From: Polytrichum commune
Lineage: Eukaryota; Streptophyta; Polytrichopsida; Polytrichales; Polytrichaceae
NCBI GenBank assembly: GCA_950295325.1
Contig: OX485806.1
Coordinates: 34,100,001 to 34,164,000 of the forward strand
Reading direction: 5' to 3'
DNA length: 64,000 bases
The notes under the pieces are model-generated. The model had not been told where the DNA came from and did no database searches. It saw only the letters and a program-made list of their open reading frames with translations. Made by a program: the position numbers and the translations under genes. Of this stretch, positions 36,733 to 48,300 are shown piece by piece (the stretch's first letter is position 1; each line of letters starts with the position of its first letter).

Positions 36733-39657
36733 CTAGCTCTGGTCATCAACTTCAGGAGCTAACTCCCGCTCCTCCGCTGCAGCTGCCATCAACTCATCAA
36801 AATGCTCTGATTTTCCCAGAATAATCTCAACCTGCCATTGCAAATGTACACACACCCACACATAAATAAAACCTCAACCAGACACTGCTAGTCCTGAAAT
36901 CGGTGCTTTCAGTTGTCTACAGATTCTTTTTTGATACAAGAATGGCCCCACATACTATACCAATGCAGTGCAATCTATGCACTGAAGACTTCACAATGAC
37001 CAATCTCAACAACCATCCAAGATACCCTATACTTCAGAATATAGCTGCTTCGCCAATATAGAGATGACGCGTAAAATACCTTGGCTTTCTGGATGGGTCG
37101 ACCTCTGGTCTCATCTCTCATGTCGACAGTTGAGGTTTGAATTCCTGAACAAATAATTGCAGAGTTCAGATGAAAATTCCATAACAACTGAAACAAACAT
37201 CACAAGTACAACCAACAACTACAATGGTTAAGTCATCATATAATCTTACTCATCCATATGAATGCCATTTATATTAAAACCTACTAACTAAATGTGAAAA
37301 ATAGCAGACTATATCTAAAAATAACCTTCTACAAATAATAAAGGAATTTGATGGAAAAGTAAAGTAGTACGACCAGCACATGGTACAGTACTGGAATAAC
37401 CTAAGTGCACAACAAAAGACAACCAGATGCATACTAATGCAAAACCACAAGCCGAAGATAGTGCTAGAGGTTCTTCCAGAACCACATTTGACCATCATGT
37501 TGAATGGGCTCCAAGGATTTTCTGTAAACTCAACCTGTTTAGATTATGGAGCAGTGATTACTGGGAACTAGAAGATTGGATCACTTGAATATATTGCAAG
37601 CATTTTTTTTTATCCCAGTTCACCATTGAGATAGTATGAATCTAGAGATAGATCTGACTCCATGTGTGTTTTTTTATCCCAGTTCACCATTGAGATAGTA
37701 TGAATCTAGCGATAGATCTGACTCCATGTGTGTTTTTTTATCCCAGTTCACCATTGAGATAGTATGAATCTAGAGATAGATCTGACTCCATGTGTGTTGC
37801 AATATGCATAACAGGAAAGAACTTACTCTTCTCGACTGCCAAACCATTATTCTTCAATATTTCTGCCACTGTGACCACTGTAGCAATTGCTGCACCATCA
37901 AAACACGCACCATTTGTCAGCAAATAATGCAGTGACAAAATACTGCACTAATGAGGAAATCCTCGCTCTCAAACCAAGTGTAATAAGAGACATTAACCTC
38001 GCTGTGGCTAATAAAATACTATGGAAAAAGTACAACTGAACTTTCCATCCAACCAAACAAAATGATAATTACATACCCATTCCGAGAGCTGACAACTCCA
38101 CTTCTTCATGCTGTTGCATGTACCTCTGCAAAAAGTAGCACTCGACATCAAGAGACATATATGACCTTATTCTCTGCCTAGCCACACTTTGATCATTTAT
38201 TATACCAAGGCTGGCTGTATAATATGTAGGTCTTCAATGCAAAGAAACTCACATTGAACAATATCCCCTCAAAAGCAAAAGACTTCAGCTAAAAGTTGTA
38301 CCCTGCCCATAAAACTATGACCTAATTAATATTGACCACCTACAAGACTTGCAAAGGGTGGGGCGCGAGAAAGAAGAGCAAACTTCAACATCTCACACTA
38401 AAGAATCTAGAGTCACAACCCACAGGCAGAATACCTTCATTTTTAGAGACCTTCGTGAGAACAAGAGGCGACATGAACATCCTTTCATACTCTCATGAGC
38501 TGCCAGTATGACCAACCCAACTATATCTACCTCAGACCCACAAAGCTTAATCCAATAATCTTTCAGGGGCTATCAAGTGTCGGAGCATCTGCTATTCAAT
38601 TGCCATACTTCTAGTAAAGTAAGTAAAGAGACAGGGACGGATGCCACAAGAGAGAATGTGACCTCACACAATTGAAGGCCACTCATAGATCCCTTTAGAG
38701 AGGGACAGGCCGCCAATTGACAACTAAGCAAAGAAATAGATTTGCAGAGAGGACTTCCAGAAAGGAAGGAGAAAGGGAGATCCAGAATGACTTCCAAGAG
38801 AACGACAATAACCTCATTCGTATTTTGATGTGGCAACGAACTCCTACATCACATCTTTCACGAAATGGGGGTTAACCCTGATAAAGTCATGTAGAACTGA
38901 CCCTGTCTTGCCCAGCGGGGAAGTCTACGTGAAAATGGCTCAAGTAATATGCTGAGCTCATGAATAATACACAACATTATACCAAAGTAAGACTACGCAA
39001 CATTGCTTTCTTCTTTCTCATGTGTGCTACCTTATTATTATGTCCACTACATCCATGACTGTCACCTGACGCCCCACCCCTTTATAACAACCTCAAAGAG
39101 CGCACACATTAGAGTTACCCTTCAACTCAATGGGACTTTTCTTCGGACGTTGGTCCCCTACGATCTTCCATTGGTTGTTTTGCTCACAAAATCAACAATC
39201 CCTTCCGACTTGTGGTGGCGCATTCTCGGAATTAGTGTTGCAATTCGAATGAAGAGCAACAACCCATTTTGTGAGGTTCATAGAGGGCCAAACTCATTTT
39301 ATAAACACCTCTTAATGGCATGCCAAAATGAGTTTGACCCCCAATGAGGAACCCATATGCGATGTTCTTCTTTCAAACCTCCACACTACAACCTCCAGGC
39401 ATGCACTGAGAACTTGCCCAACATGGAAGAAGGTGTTGATGTATGCACAACAACCAACTCCCTACCAACCAAAAGTGATGTTGCTGAGTTAGAGCATAAC
39501 TATAACTATAATGCCGGAGTGACGTATGATGGTTTACCTTAGCAAGGTTGACATAAAAGAATAACGGTTTCTTGGTATTGGACACTTGAATCCGGTTCTT
39601 CTTGTGCGTATCATCTTGGACGTTCAAATTGGCCACTCCTTCCGTCACTTCTTCCAT
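36733..39657 (-). CDS. Alba-domain DNA/RNA-binding protein
   Basis: A complete 131-residue protein from five exons: 39538-39657, 38077-38125, 37827-37889, 37080-37144 and 36733-36831. All introns have GT..AG ends and the phases join exactly. The start ATG (39655-39657) opens MEEVTEGVANLN. NRIQVSNTKKPLFFYVNLAK, RYMQQHEEVELSALGM, TVVTVAEILKNNGLAVEK, RGRPIQKAK and HFDELMAAA follow the plant Alba family closely. The length fits the short plant class (about 130 residues); there is no RGG tail. Alba proteins dimerise and bind nucleic acids. Plant members are linked to R-loop control and mRNA stability. The in-frame sequence upstream of the ATG is taken as 5' UTR. Introns 1 and 3 contain repeats. 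Confidence 0.95.
37605..37796. repeat. 64-bp satellite, three copies, in Alba intron 3
   Basis: Three nearly identical 64-bp units (TTTTTTTATCCCAGTTCACC at the start) are arranged head to tail with one clear internal substitution. The array ends about 30 bp from the exon 3 splice donor. The near identity implies recent expansion or gene conversion. Confidence 0.95.
39098..39518 (+). repeat. Intronic element, copy A (Alba intron 1)
   Basis: This shares blocks with copy B in TPC1 intron 5: CAATGGGACTTTTC, TTCCATTGGTTGTTTTGC, CAAAATGAGTTTGACC and CAAACCTCCACACTAC. It begins near ATTAGAGTTA and copy B ends in TAACTCTAAT, suggesting short inverted termini. It ends about 20 bp from the donor of exon 1. 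Confidence 0.7.
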
Positions 39658-40319
39658 ATTCTTCCACAAACAACGGATCCACGGACACACAAACACGCAC
39701 AACCAGACCAAACCTAACCCCGCACCAAACCCTCGCAATGTAGGAACCCTAATTGCCCACCAAAACTCAAACTCCACCAGAAACACACTCAAACTCCACC
39801 AAAACTCCCACCCAAACGCCGATCACCCCCTCACAGTAAGTAACCACTTATTCACTGCCAACTCACTCTACAACAACACACACCGCCTCCCCAAGCGTTC
39901 CACGACGCACAACCTGAACAATAAGAAAGATGTGCAAAAAACCCTGGCCCCTGTTTTTGGCTTCTTCCCTAACCGTCGAAATGGCACCGACAGGGTTGGA
40001 AATGCGTGAGGTCAGGTAAGGAAAGAGAGCAAGAACGGCGAGGTGTAAGGGATGAACAAGAAATGGGAGGCAGTTTGGGGAACGGCGAAGGCGAGATGGA
40101 GATGGAGATATGGAGGTGGAGAGAAGAGAAGGGCGAGAAGGGAAAAGAGGTTAGAGTCGAGGTTTCAAGCGCGCGCGAGCGAGCGAGAGAGAGAGAGAGA
40201 AACAAAAAAAGAGAGAGAAGAGTGGGTTGCCCTAGGAAGGGGTGGGGTGCCACATGGCGTGCCACGTGGAGGTTGCGATGTGGGACACGTCGACCATGAG
40301 CATGGGGGAGCCTCTCTTC
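39658..40319 (-). promoter_or_regulatory. Upstream region of the Alba gene
   Basis: This region precedes the Alba start. It includes a CT-rich stretch on the gene's strand, with GA dinucleotides at about 40185-40201 and GCGC words just before. CT-rich leaders are common near plant transcription starts. No TATA element was assigned, and open frames on both strands here are compositional. Confidence 0.35.
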
Positions 40320-41105
40320 TTCATATATGTAAAGTACAATGTAAGGAACTTATATGGGCCTTGTATGGTCCCTCTTCTCAACCGGATACCCATATTTGAG
40401 TGCTATAACTTATAGTGCGACCACTAGAAAAGATAATTACGTGTTATGATGAGTTTGGACTATGTGCTTAAAACATAGACACTTTTTTAATGTAATTAGG
40501 TCTTAAATGGGTATTTTTTCTTGTTCGCTATGAAATACAACTTTGTTTCACCAACTTCAAACTTTGGTTGACCAACAAATGTGGATGGAGAAGAATGATT
40601 CAATTGTGGAGAAATTTGGCACCGGTCTTGAATTGATATGAATTTTCAACTAAGGGGTTGTACTCACATAGACCCCATCCACTTATGTTGACTAGTGAGT
40701 TTAGAACAACTAATGTATACTGAATACACATTCCAATATCTTTTAAACACATGTCTTTTTAGTGTATGTTCTTAGGATCCATACCTAACCACGCACCGCT
40801 CAAGTATAGGTGTCTATTTAAGATAAGTAACCGAATAGATAAGTAAGGCAAGCTTACCTAGAACTTACCTTAGGTTGAATTGTTAATGCAATTGAGAGGG
40901 TATGGTCTTGACTAGGACTCTTGTAACTCTTGCATCTCAACTTCAATTATAAACCTTGAAATAACAACCTTTGTAATTTACAATTGCTAACCAAATGAGA
41001 AGATCGGGAGCCTTTCTTCATATATCTATGCAAGTGGGTACCTTATGTGGGCCTTATGTGGGCCTTATGTGGGCCTTATGTGGTCCCTCTTCTCAATCGG
41101 ACACC
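40320..41105. repeat. Two copies of a dispersed repeat; one has an 11-bp expansion
   Basis: Segments at about 40310-40400 and 41005-41105 share TCTTCATATAT, GGTCCCTCTTCTCAA and CGGA(T/C)ACC. In the second copy an 11-base unit, GGGCCTTATGT, is repeated about four times (41039-41085); the first has it once in altered form. Between them lies non-coding AT-rich DNA. Confidence 0.65.
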
Positions 41106-41178
41106 TTTATTGTTTTTGTGGCAGATGACACGACCATTCAAAACGGCACTTGTTACAATGAGGTAGGACTACTGTAGG

Positions 41179-41314
41179 GGGCTCTCTATTCCCATAAGGA
41201 ATGATAATTTTCTCCTCAAACTTTGCCATGTGTCATGAGCACATTTGCTAAGACCCACTTCTATCCCACATGGAAACTACATTCTAGCACAAGTAAAGAT
41301 GAAATTTAGAGCCC
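41179..41314. mobile_element. 136-bp MITE, copy 2
   Basis: The termini GGGCTCTCTATT and AAATTTAGAGCCC and the interior match the 135-bp element at 30951-31085. Confidence 0.75.
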
Positions 41315-41720
41315 ACTACAATCTATGCTCAAAATGTCACAAGAAAATGTCATATCTGCATAATATGACATTTTGGCCTCAAATATTGTACTATCAAGGT
41401 TTTCCAAGAAAATGGCATGTTTCAATGCACAATGTCATTTTGTATACACAATGAAGATACTAAGTATGAAAGAACATTTTTATTAAAGAATTATGCTCAA
41501 AACGTCATACAACATGGAGTTAAGAAAAATATATAGATTCATGATGATGTCTTCACCATATCACACACTACAAAAAATAAGAATTTATTGTCTTCTGATG
41601 ATGTTTGTTGATGTTGGAAATTGACATCTTGTTCAAATTTTTCCATAAAAGATGCATGTTCATTACATCTACAACTAAAAACTCCAAAGGATGCTCCGCA
41701 ACAAAATTTGATTGTAATTG
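41315..41720. other. Intergenic DNA, nothing recognised
   Basis: AT-rich, with repeated AATGTCATA/AAAATGTCATTTTG-like words around 41330-41440. No coding frame is supported. Confidence 0.4.
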
Positions 41721-41721
41721 A

Positions 41722-41815
41722 CTAGCCAACACCAATAGTCAAGCTTCCTCAAGCTTGATTACTATCAAATTTTGTTGTGAAGGCTTGAGGAAGCTTGACT
41801 AATGGCGTTGGCTAG
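41722..41815. repeat. Strong hairpin, 33-bp arms
   Basis: Arms 41722-41754 and 41783-41815 match at 31 of 33 positions; the left begins CTAGCCAACACCAATAGTC. A nested inverted pair, CAACAAAATTTGAT (about 41699) and ATCAAATTTTGTTG (about 41764), overlaps it. It directly abuts the 3' end of the pogo-like frame. Confidence 0.85.
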
Positions 41816-42715
41816 TCATCAACATCATTCCCCTCCATTGGCTCTTCATTCAAATATAAACCCATTTGGATTTCCAAAACCACCAACTCAACCATGATGT
41901 ACTCTACATCAATTATTTCTTCACATCCAAGATTCAAAGAGGAAATGACACTTGCCATTTCATTTGCTACTTCTTTCATTCTGAAATTTTCATGGACATC
42001 ATCCATAGCAAAATCAACACTCCAATCTGTAGGTAAGATCTTGGACATTCTCCATCTGTTACATATGATTTGGGGATTCATATCTCTCCACACTTGAGAG
42101 CACCACATTATAACGTGCCTTACATTAGGCATTATTTTTCTCAAGGTCAAGCGAAAAGTACAATAATCAAACTGAGAGAGAACCCATTCCAAAAGCTTCT
42201 TTTTATGTTGAACTTTGAATGAAGTAATTATTCATGATCCAAGGATTGTATCACACTTGTAACATTAGGTGGTAAGAAAACAATAGTTATATTGCTCAAA
42301 TCCAAGGTTGAAAATCCATATGATTCATCCCTACCAACATGCTTAAGGGAATGAGAAGCAAAATTGTCTATACTTAAAAGTACCTTCCGCTTTTGAGATT
42401 TGAAATGTACATTGAGGCTCATTGTCCAACTCTCAAATACATCTTATGACAACCATGCCATTTGGTTTGCTAACCACCACACATAATTTGTTGGCAACCA
42501 CCTTTCAAAGCATCTTGGGCATAGAGATAATTCAACTTGTCAACGATTATTGTGTTTACATCAAGAACAAAAGTGAGATGGTTCTTTTGAATTTTGCACC
42601 CACAATTTTTTTTCTTGCACTTGATTTCTTGTTTGGTTGGGCACGATAAAATAAACTAGTTTCATCCGTATTGTAAACATCTCCGGTGCCATAACCAATG
42701 CGGAGAGGTTAGTGC
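41812..42715 (-). pseudogene. Pogo/Tigger-like transposase remnant
   Basis: Fragments on the minus strand follow the CENP-B/pogo DDE order. VYNTDETSLFYR (about 42680-42700) contains the first Asp. KRKVLLSIDNFASHS with ITIVFLPPNVTSVIQSLD (42228-42422) holds the second Asp. A frame at 41812-42192 gives the later CNRWRMSKIL region and an acidic tail. Stops at about 42570 and 42440 and frame changes break it. The N-terminal DNA-binding part is not recognisable. Confidence 0.75.
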
Positions 42716-45351
42716 TTACCAAATTCTGTGCAAGTTGTTTTGTGTGCAGACGTGGTCATCAACACCAAAATTGTTGAAATTATAACCAAAATGTAAAACA
42801 TCTACCACTCAAGACTATCGTCACCTTTGTAGCCAAGAAATTAAATAACGGCATGGACAAATCGAGGAGTATAAGTCGACGAGGATTGTCATTTCCAATC
42901 TAAAGAGATGTGAGATTCAAGTGCAAGGACAAAGTTTGAATCAAGAAGAGAAATCAACAACTTCAGAATTCTAGTCTGCATATCCAACACTCCCTAAACC
43001 CTTCAGCCTCCACCCAAACCCAAAGACTCAAAAATGCAAAGTTTGTTTTGACACTAAGGTTTAATATAGCTAACTAGAGTTGAGTTAACCATAGATGAAT
43101 ACACCATGTACTTGTTGATCCCAAGGTAAATCTTAATGTGGGTCCCACTACTTGCGCACATTAATTACCTCTATTATATGACAAATCATGCCAAAAGAAT
43201 GTCATATTACGATTGTCGTAGTTGTAATATCGGGGTAAATGAACACTAGGAAGTTTGGTTGATGGGAAATGTGTCATACAATCGAGGTGTCGTATTATTG
43301 GGATGAGACTGTATTTGTATCGGGCTTTATGTCGGTCACTCTTCTTAACCCCTAAATCACTATATTCGTTAATTTGGGACTTTTTCGGCATTTTGAGACA
43401 ATTACAAATATAAGAATATGGATAAAATCACACAGATATTGGAAAATGTTGTAAGATGCAAATACTTTGAAGCGGGTGTTCATATCAAGAACCCAATTAA
43501 GAACTCATATCAAGATGGTTTAGGTAGGACGACCCAAACATTAGACCATGTTGTTGTGGTCTATATATTAATTTGAGACAAGAGAAAGTCTCAAATTAAC
43601 GAATATAGTGATCTAATGTTCTATGCGGCCATAATCTGATTGTGAACAATTTGCTCTCACCCCTTTGACACCAATTTGAATGGTTTTTGGGTTGTTTCAA
43701 CCACTCCTCTTGTTCAAGTTCGGGTATGCTATGACCTGCCACATGGATAATTTTGATTCAACAAAGTTAGCTATTTTTTTAATTGATCCAAATATGGGAG
43801 TGTGCTCTCAACTAGTTCACAATGGGACTGATCCACAAACGCCTACTTGACATTTGTCACCTCCGCAGTTTAGGGGCAACATATCCTAAACGTGTTTTTT
43901 GTTGATCCATATGTGCAAATTATTCCCAATTGATTTGAAAATTTGCATGACACTCAAACACAACATATCCTAAACATCTACCATTGGAATCTCTAGTTGG
44001 ACATGTCTTGGTGGGTGTAAATCCATGTGGAAGGTGCATAGTTGTGGCACCTGCTACCTCAAAATGCAAAGCTTCCCAAAAATTCACAAAATAACGGTTT
44101 CAAGATTTGTGAGCTAATTTGAGTAGCTATATTACCCCTCTTTCGAATGAGAGTAACATTTTCTCATTTGGAGATGATTTGAGTTGAGTTTCAATAAAAA
44201 AACCAACCCCAATTTAATTTCCAAATTGTTTCCCCTCAAGACCACTATTGACATTCCTATTATTGTCTCCTACTACACATAACTTCAACGTTTAAAATCT
44301 GGATTGTGAGTAGTCGCCTCTAACCTACAGCATCTATATGGTTGGAATTGTCACAAAATCTTTAGATCTTCAACCACGATCGTTGAATTTCAAGTCACAT
44401 TTTCTAGGCAGAATTGAGGGAAACTAGGCATGGGAAGTTAGGGTTTAATTGGACGCTTGTGTTTGAGTGCTAGTCTACATGGCAAGGATTGTAGTTAAGA
44501 ACATCCACTACATGACACGTATTACAAATGAGATTGGACTATGTGCTCATAATATAAAACCATTTTGGATTCAATGGAGGCCTTTTGCAATTTGCAATTA
44601 CTTTAAAGAGATAGAGTATCTTCACTTTGTCCACTTTTAAAATTGCAAATTGGACGAGATAATTCCCAATATAATCCAACTCTGATATATGTTGGTGTTG
44701 GAAATGCCCACAATAAGGCCACATACCATACCCTAATGCAAACTTCTAGCCTTTCTTGCCAATTAGTTTGCCCAATGATCTCAAGGTTTGTCTTCTTTTT
44801 CTTTCTTTTTTGCTACTTCTTGTTGATTCATGGTTCTTAAACAAGGCAAGAGCAATGTGGGATAGGCACATTGTAAAATACAAAAGCTACGTCAAAGAGC
44901 ACAGCTCCAAAACCAGTCACTACGAGTCTCTAGATTGGGTGATGTACTTAACCTCATTCAATATTTACAAAGAAAGAATGGACACGTAAGGAACTTAGGT
45001 TTCGCATATTAAGCTTCTCTCTTTAGAGTGTTTCAAAGGTAAGTAATGGGTTTTCTGGACGGAACAATGGTTCCTTACTGCTCAAAATTTGGGAAACCAC
45101 TGACTCAATGAGCCATACTGAATGACAGTTGTGACGAAAACATATCCAATAACATTGGAAGTATGTACACACTTATTATATAGATAAATTGAAACTCTGT
45201 ATACAAACCTTGAGCACTTGCACCAAATTGTCCAACAATGGACAGATATCTTTCACAAAATAGCGGTGAAGGAAGCAAAATAGTGCGGACACATATTTCA
45301 CACTTCAAGGCTTCATACCTATCAGAAAACTCGGCGCAAGTGTGGAAATTA
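42716..45351. other. Intergenic DNA with one inverted repeat
   Basis: No gene is supported. The inverted pair at 43356-43383 and 43585-43612 (27 of 28 positions) is the only clear structure. A copy of the GGACTATGTGCTCA dispersed motif lies near 44533. The frame at 44756-44989 + resembles nothing known. Confidence 0.4.
43356..43612. repeat. 28-bp inverted repeat, 201-bp interior
   Basis: The left arm ATCACTATATTCGTTAATTT pairs with the right arm AAATTAACGAATATAGTGAT. The right arm also adjoins a small stem formed by TTTGAGAC and GTCTCAAA. It could mark a short MITE. Confidence 0.65.
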
Positions 45352-48300
45352 TCATGACTTCTGTGACCTTGTCTTCTCAATCTCCGCACTCAAGATATGG
45401 TTAAGAAGCGACTCCACATTATCGTTTCTTGCCCTGAAATTGCGACAGTTAGAAGAATCCTTCAAGATTGGGTACCATTAATTGGCGTGTGTGAGGAAAC
45501 ACATTAAGTTCTTTGAGAACTCGGAACAAGAGCAGTGAGATTCAAGGGGAGGACTAGAAAAGAAGTTGGTAAAAGAGGCCACTTACTTTTGAGCCCTTCG
45601 CCGGGGATCTCGTGTGAGACTCTTGTTCGCCTGCAATTGTTGTCAGCACAATCATTAGTGACAGGACACAAAGTTTCCTCTGTCAAGGAGGGAGAAGGGT
45701 GGGTCAAAGATTATTCTAAGCAAGAGCGCGTCACAGTTTACAAGCTAATTCCATACCAAGAAATGGGAGTGCAGTGCATCTAGAGTACTTCTTTCTAGTT
45801 CTGCAGCTGTCATTTGAATATGCAATTTCGTCGAGTGCAACAGAAATTCTTTAAATTTTTGGACGGTGTACAGAGGCACGTAGGTCAAGCTGCGGAGTAC
45901 CTGATTCGGTGTGGAATTTTCATCATTATCAGATTCTTTGGCAGAGGATTGCATCTCCATCTCTGCAAAAAAGGCTTCAAGCACAAACGCTACGACCTGT
46001 TCCATATCCAAGCACCTTCAGTACGCTACCAGAGTGGCCCACACAGTTGCTGTGGAACTAAGAATGGGTGAATCTTTCTTTTTTGGACTAAATCTTAAGA
46101 CATATGAATGATTTCAATATTTTAGATTGTTCATGACGATTTGAGGTGTACATTAGCATAATCAAAATTATGTACTTACATACTAAATAGGTGGTTCAAA
46201 GTTTCACTACTTGCTGAAATCAACCTTGAGACTACAAAAATGGGTGGATCATGGTGCGCAATTTGTACTAAAAAATCTAGTGTTGTCATTTGCTGGTGCA
46301 TCTAGATGGTGTGCGCATACTTTTCTTCAGATTTAACTATCACTTCTTGAATTATTCTATCTGACGAAGTTGCAAAGAAGGTCGTACCAAGTTGAAAATG
46401 AAAAGAACAGCAAGGACGTAGAAGCTCCAAAAGTAAAGTTGTGACCACGGATTGCCGGTTAGATCCAGGTAGCCCTGAATACGCCGACAAAGCATGGATC
46501 AGTTCCAATGACAAAAAACCGCCAGAAAGTATGACAGATACTACTCTTTCTTTCCGCTTTCTTTACAACCTTCACTCTCTCATCGTACCAAAATTGAGGT
46601 TTCATCTTAACAACAACAACAAAATATCTCTGCAGATTCAAGGTTGAGAACTTACTTCCATCCACATGTGCCAGTTCCCGGTCACAAGTAAGTCGAAGAG
46701 CGATACCATGCCAGATGGAAAGTCATTGAAGTTGTTCACCATGTAGCTGTTTCTAGATTAAGGGCTTTCTTACCTTTTTTAACAAAAATTCTAATGAAAA
46801 GCTTCTCGTTAACAGTGTCTGAACCAACCATACACATCATCATAGAAGAAGAATGCAAATGCAGCTGTGACAAGGTGGATACTCATTCTCATATATAGCA
46901 CTGTCTGGAAGCCTTGGATTTCCATCATTAACAATTCCCCCAAAAATCTGCAAAATATACCACTCACTCCATTGCAATTAACAAACATGTGAATTGCGAA
47001 ACAGAAATCACGATCCAACCGTAGAAAGAGTAAACAAGAGGCCTGGACAATTTAAAAGCATGTAACAAGAGCTGCAAATGTGCACCTGAACCCCTAAAGT
47101 GCAGAAGAAGCACATAAGGAGAAAAGTGACGCCCAAATAAGGCATGAGACTTGGTATGAGCTTCAGAAACGTCGACACCATGACTTTGTACCGCTCCATC
47201 AGCACCAGCAATCTTGTCAACCGCAGCAACCGCGCAATCAAAAGGTAACGGATCCTGCCGGCCAGCAGAGAACATTGCTCTAAAGTGTCAGATGAATATC
47301 GGATAGACTGAGGCCCACTTGAAACTTATCCGAAGGCCATTCCATGGAATTTGAAACTGAATTTTTTATGGTCACGGGCTTAGGGGCTTCCAAGTGTAGT
47401 GTAAAGACACAACCGGGCTCTCGACCGAATGCTAGTTCATTACTCATGTGGGCCCTTCTACACAATAAGTTATAAAAATATCTCAAATATTATGAGCTTT
47501 TGAAGTGTCAAGGTCTCCAGGTTTGTGTTAGACCCACCTCTTTGAGGTGTGCTTAACACACATTCCGGTAGACCATGAAACATTATCCATTTCATGGCAT
47601 GTAGGAATCCATGTAGGTTTATTTTCATCCTTACAATTTTCCTTGTTCCCTTAGGCCCTCAAGCTCTAGTATGAAGTGAAGTAAGACTGTCTTGGCATTT
47701 TCCACCAAGAGATTTTAGATTGTTATAGGCAAGTGTAATAACTTGCATGAAATCTATGAACAATATAAATTATTCCAAACACAATCAGGGCTCGGAGAAT
47801 GACAGTACCATTCCTCGTTGTCGAAGATAGTCCACTTGCTTGGTAAAGTGAAGGTCAGCGTCTCCGCAATCACTGTCGACAGTATCCAGTATGTAGAAAG
47901 AGTTAGGTTTTCCAAAGTTTCCAACCAGCGAAACAATGACATATTTTGGTTGCAATTTGAGTATCACAGAGGAATGACGGAGCGCATAGTTCAAATCACC
48001 AAGTGATGACAAACCATCAGCAGGAAGAAGAGGCCACCATGGAAATTAGTCACTGCTTACCGACAGTCACCGTAATAACAAAATCAAAGCGGTTTTGCGT
48101 CGAGCGCCAGTAATTGTGGAAACCAAAGACCAACACTTTCAATATCATTTCAACCATGTACAGCCAACCTGTAGTTGCATTTCCACCCCCCCCCCCCCCC
48201 CCTCCAGGTATAAGTCCATTAAACAGAAATTAGAGAGTATTAGGGGAGTATTAGCCGGGCATTCTGCAAAAAGACGAGGAAACTCTACCGCAAATTTGTG

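Noticed and set aside
39658-39792. In-frame N-terminal extension of Alba exon 1
   Set aside because: It does not resemble Alba N-termini, whereas MEEVTEGV at 39657 does; treated as 5' UTR.
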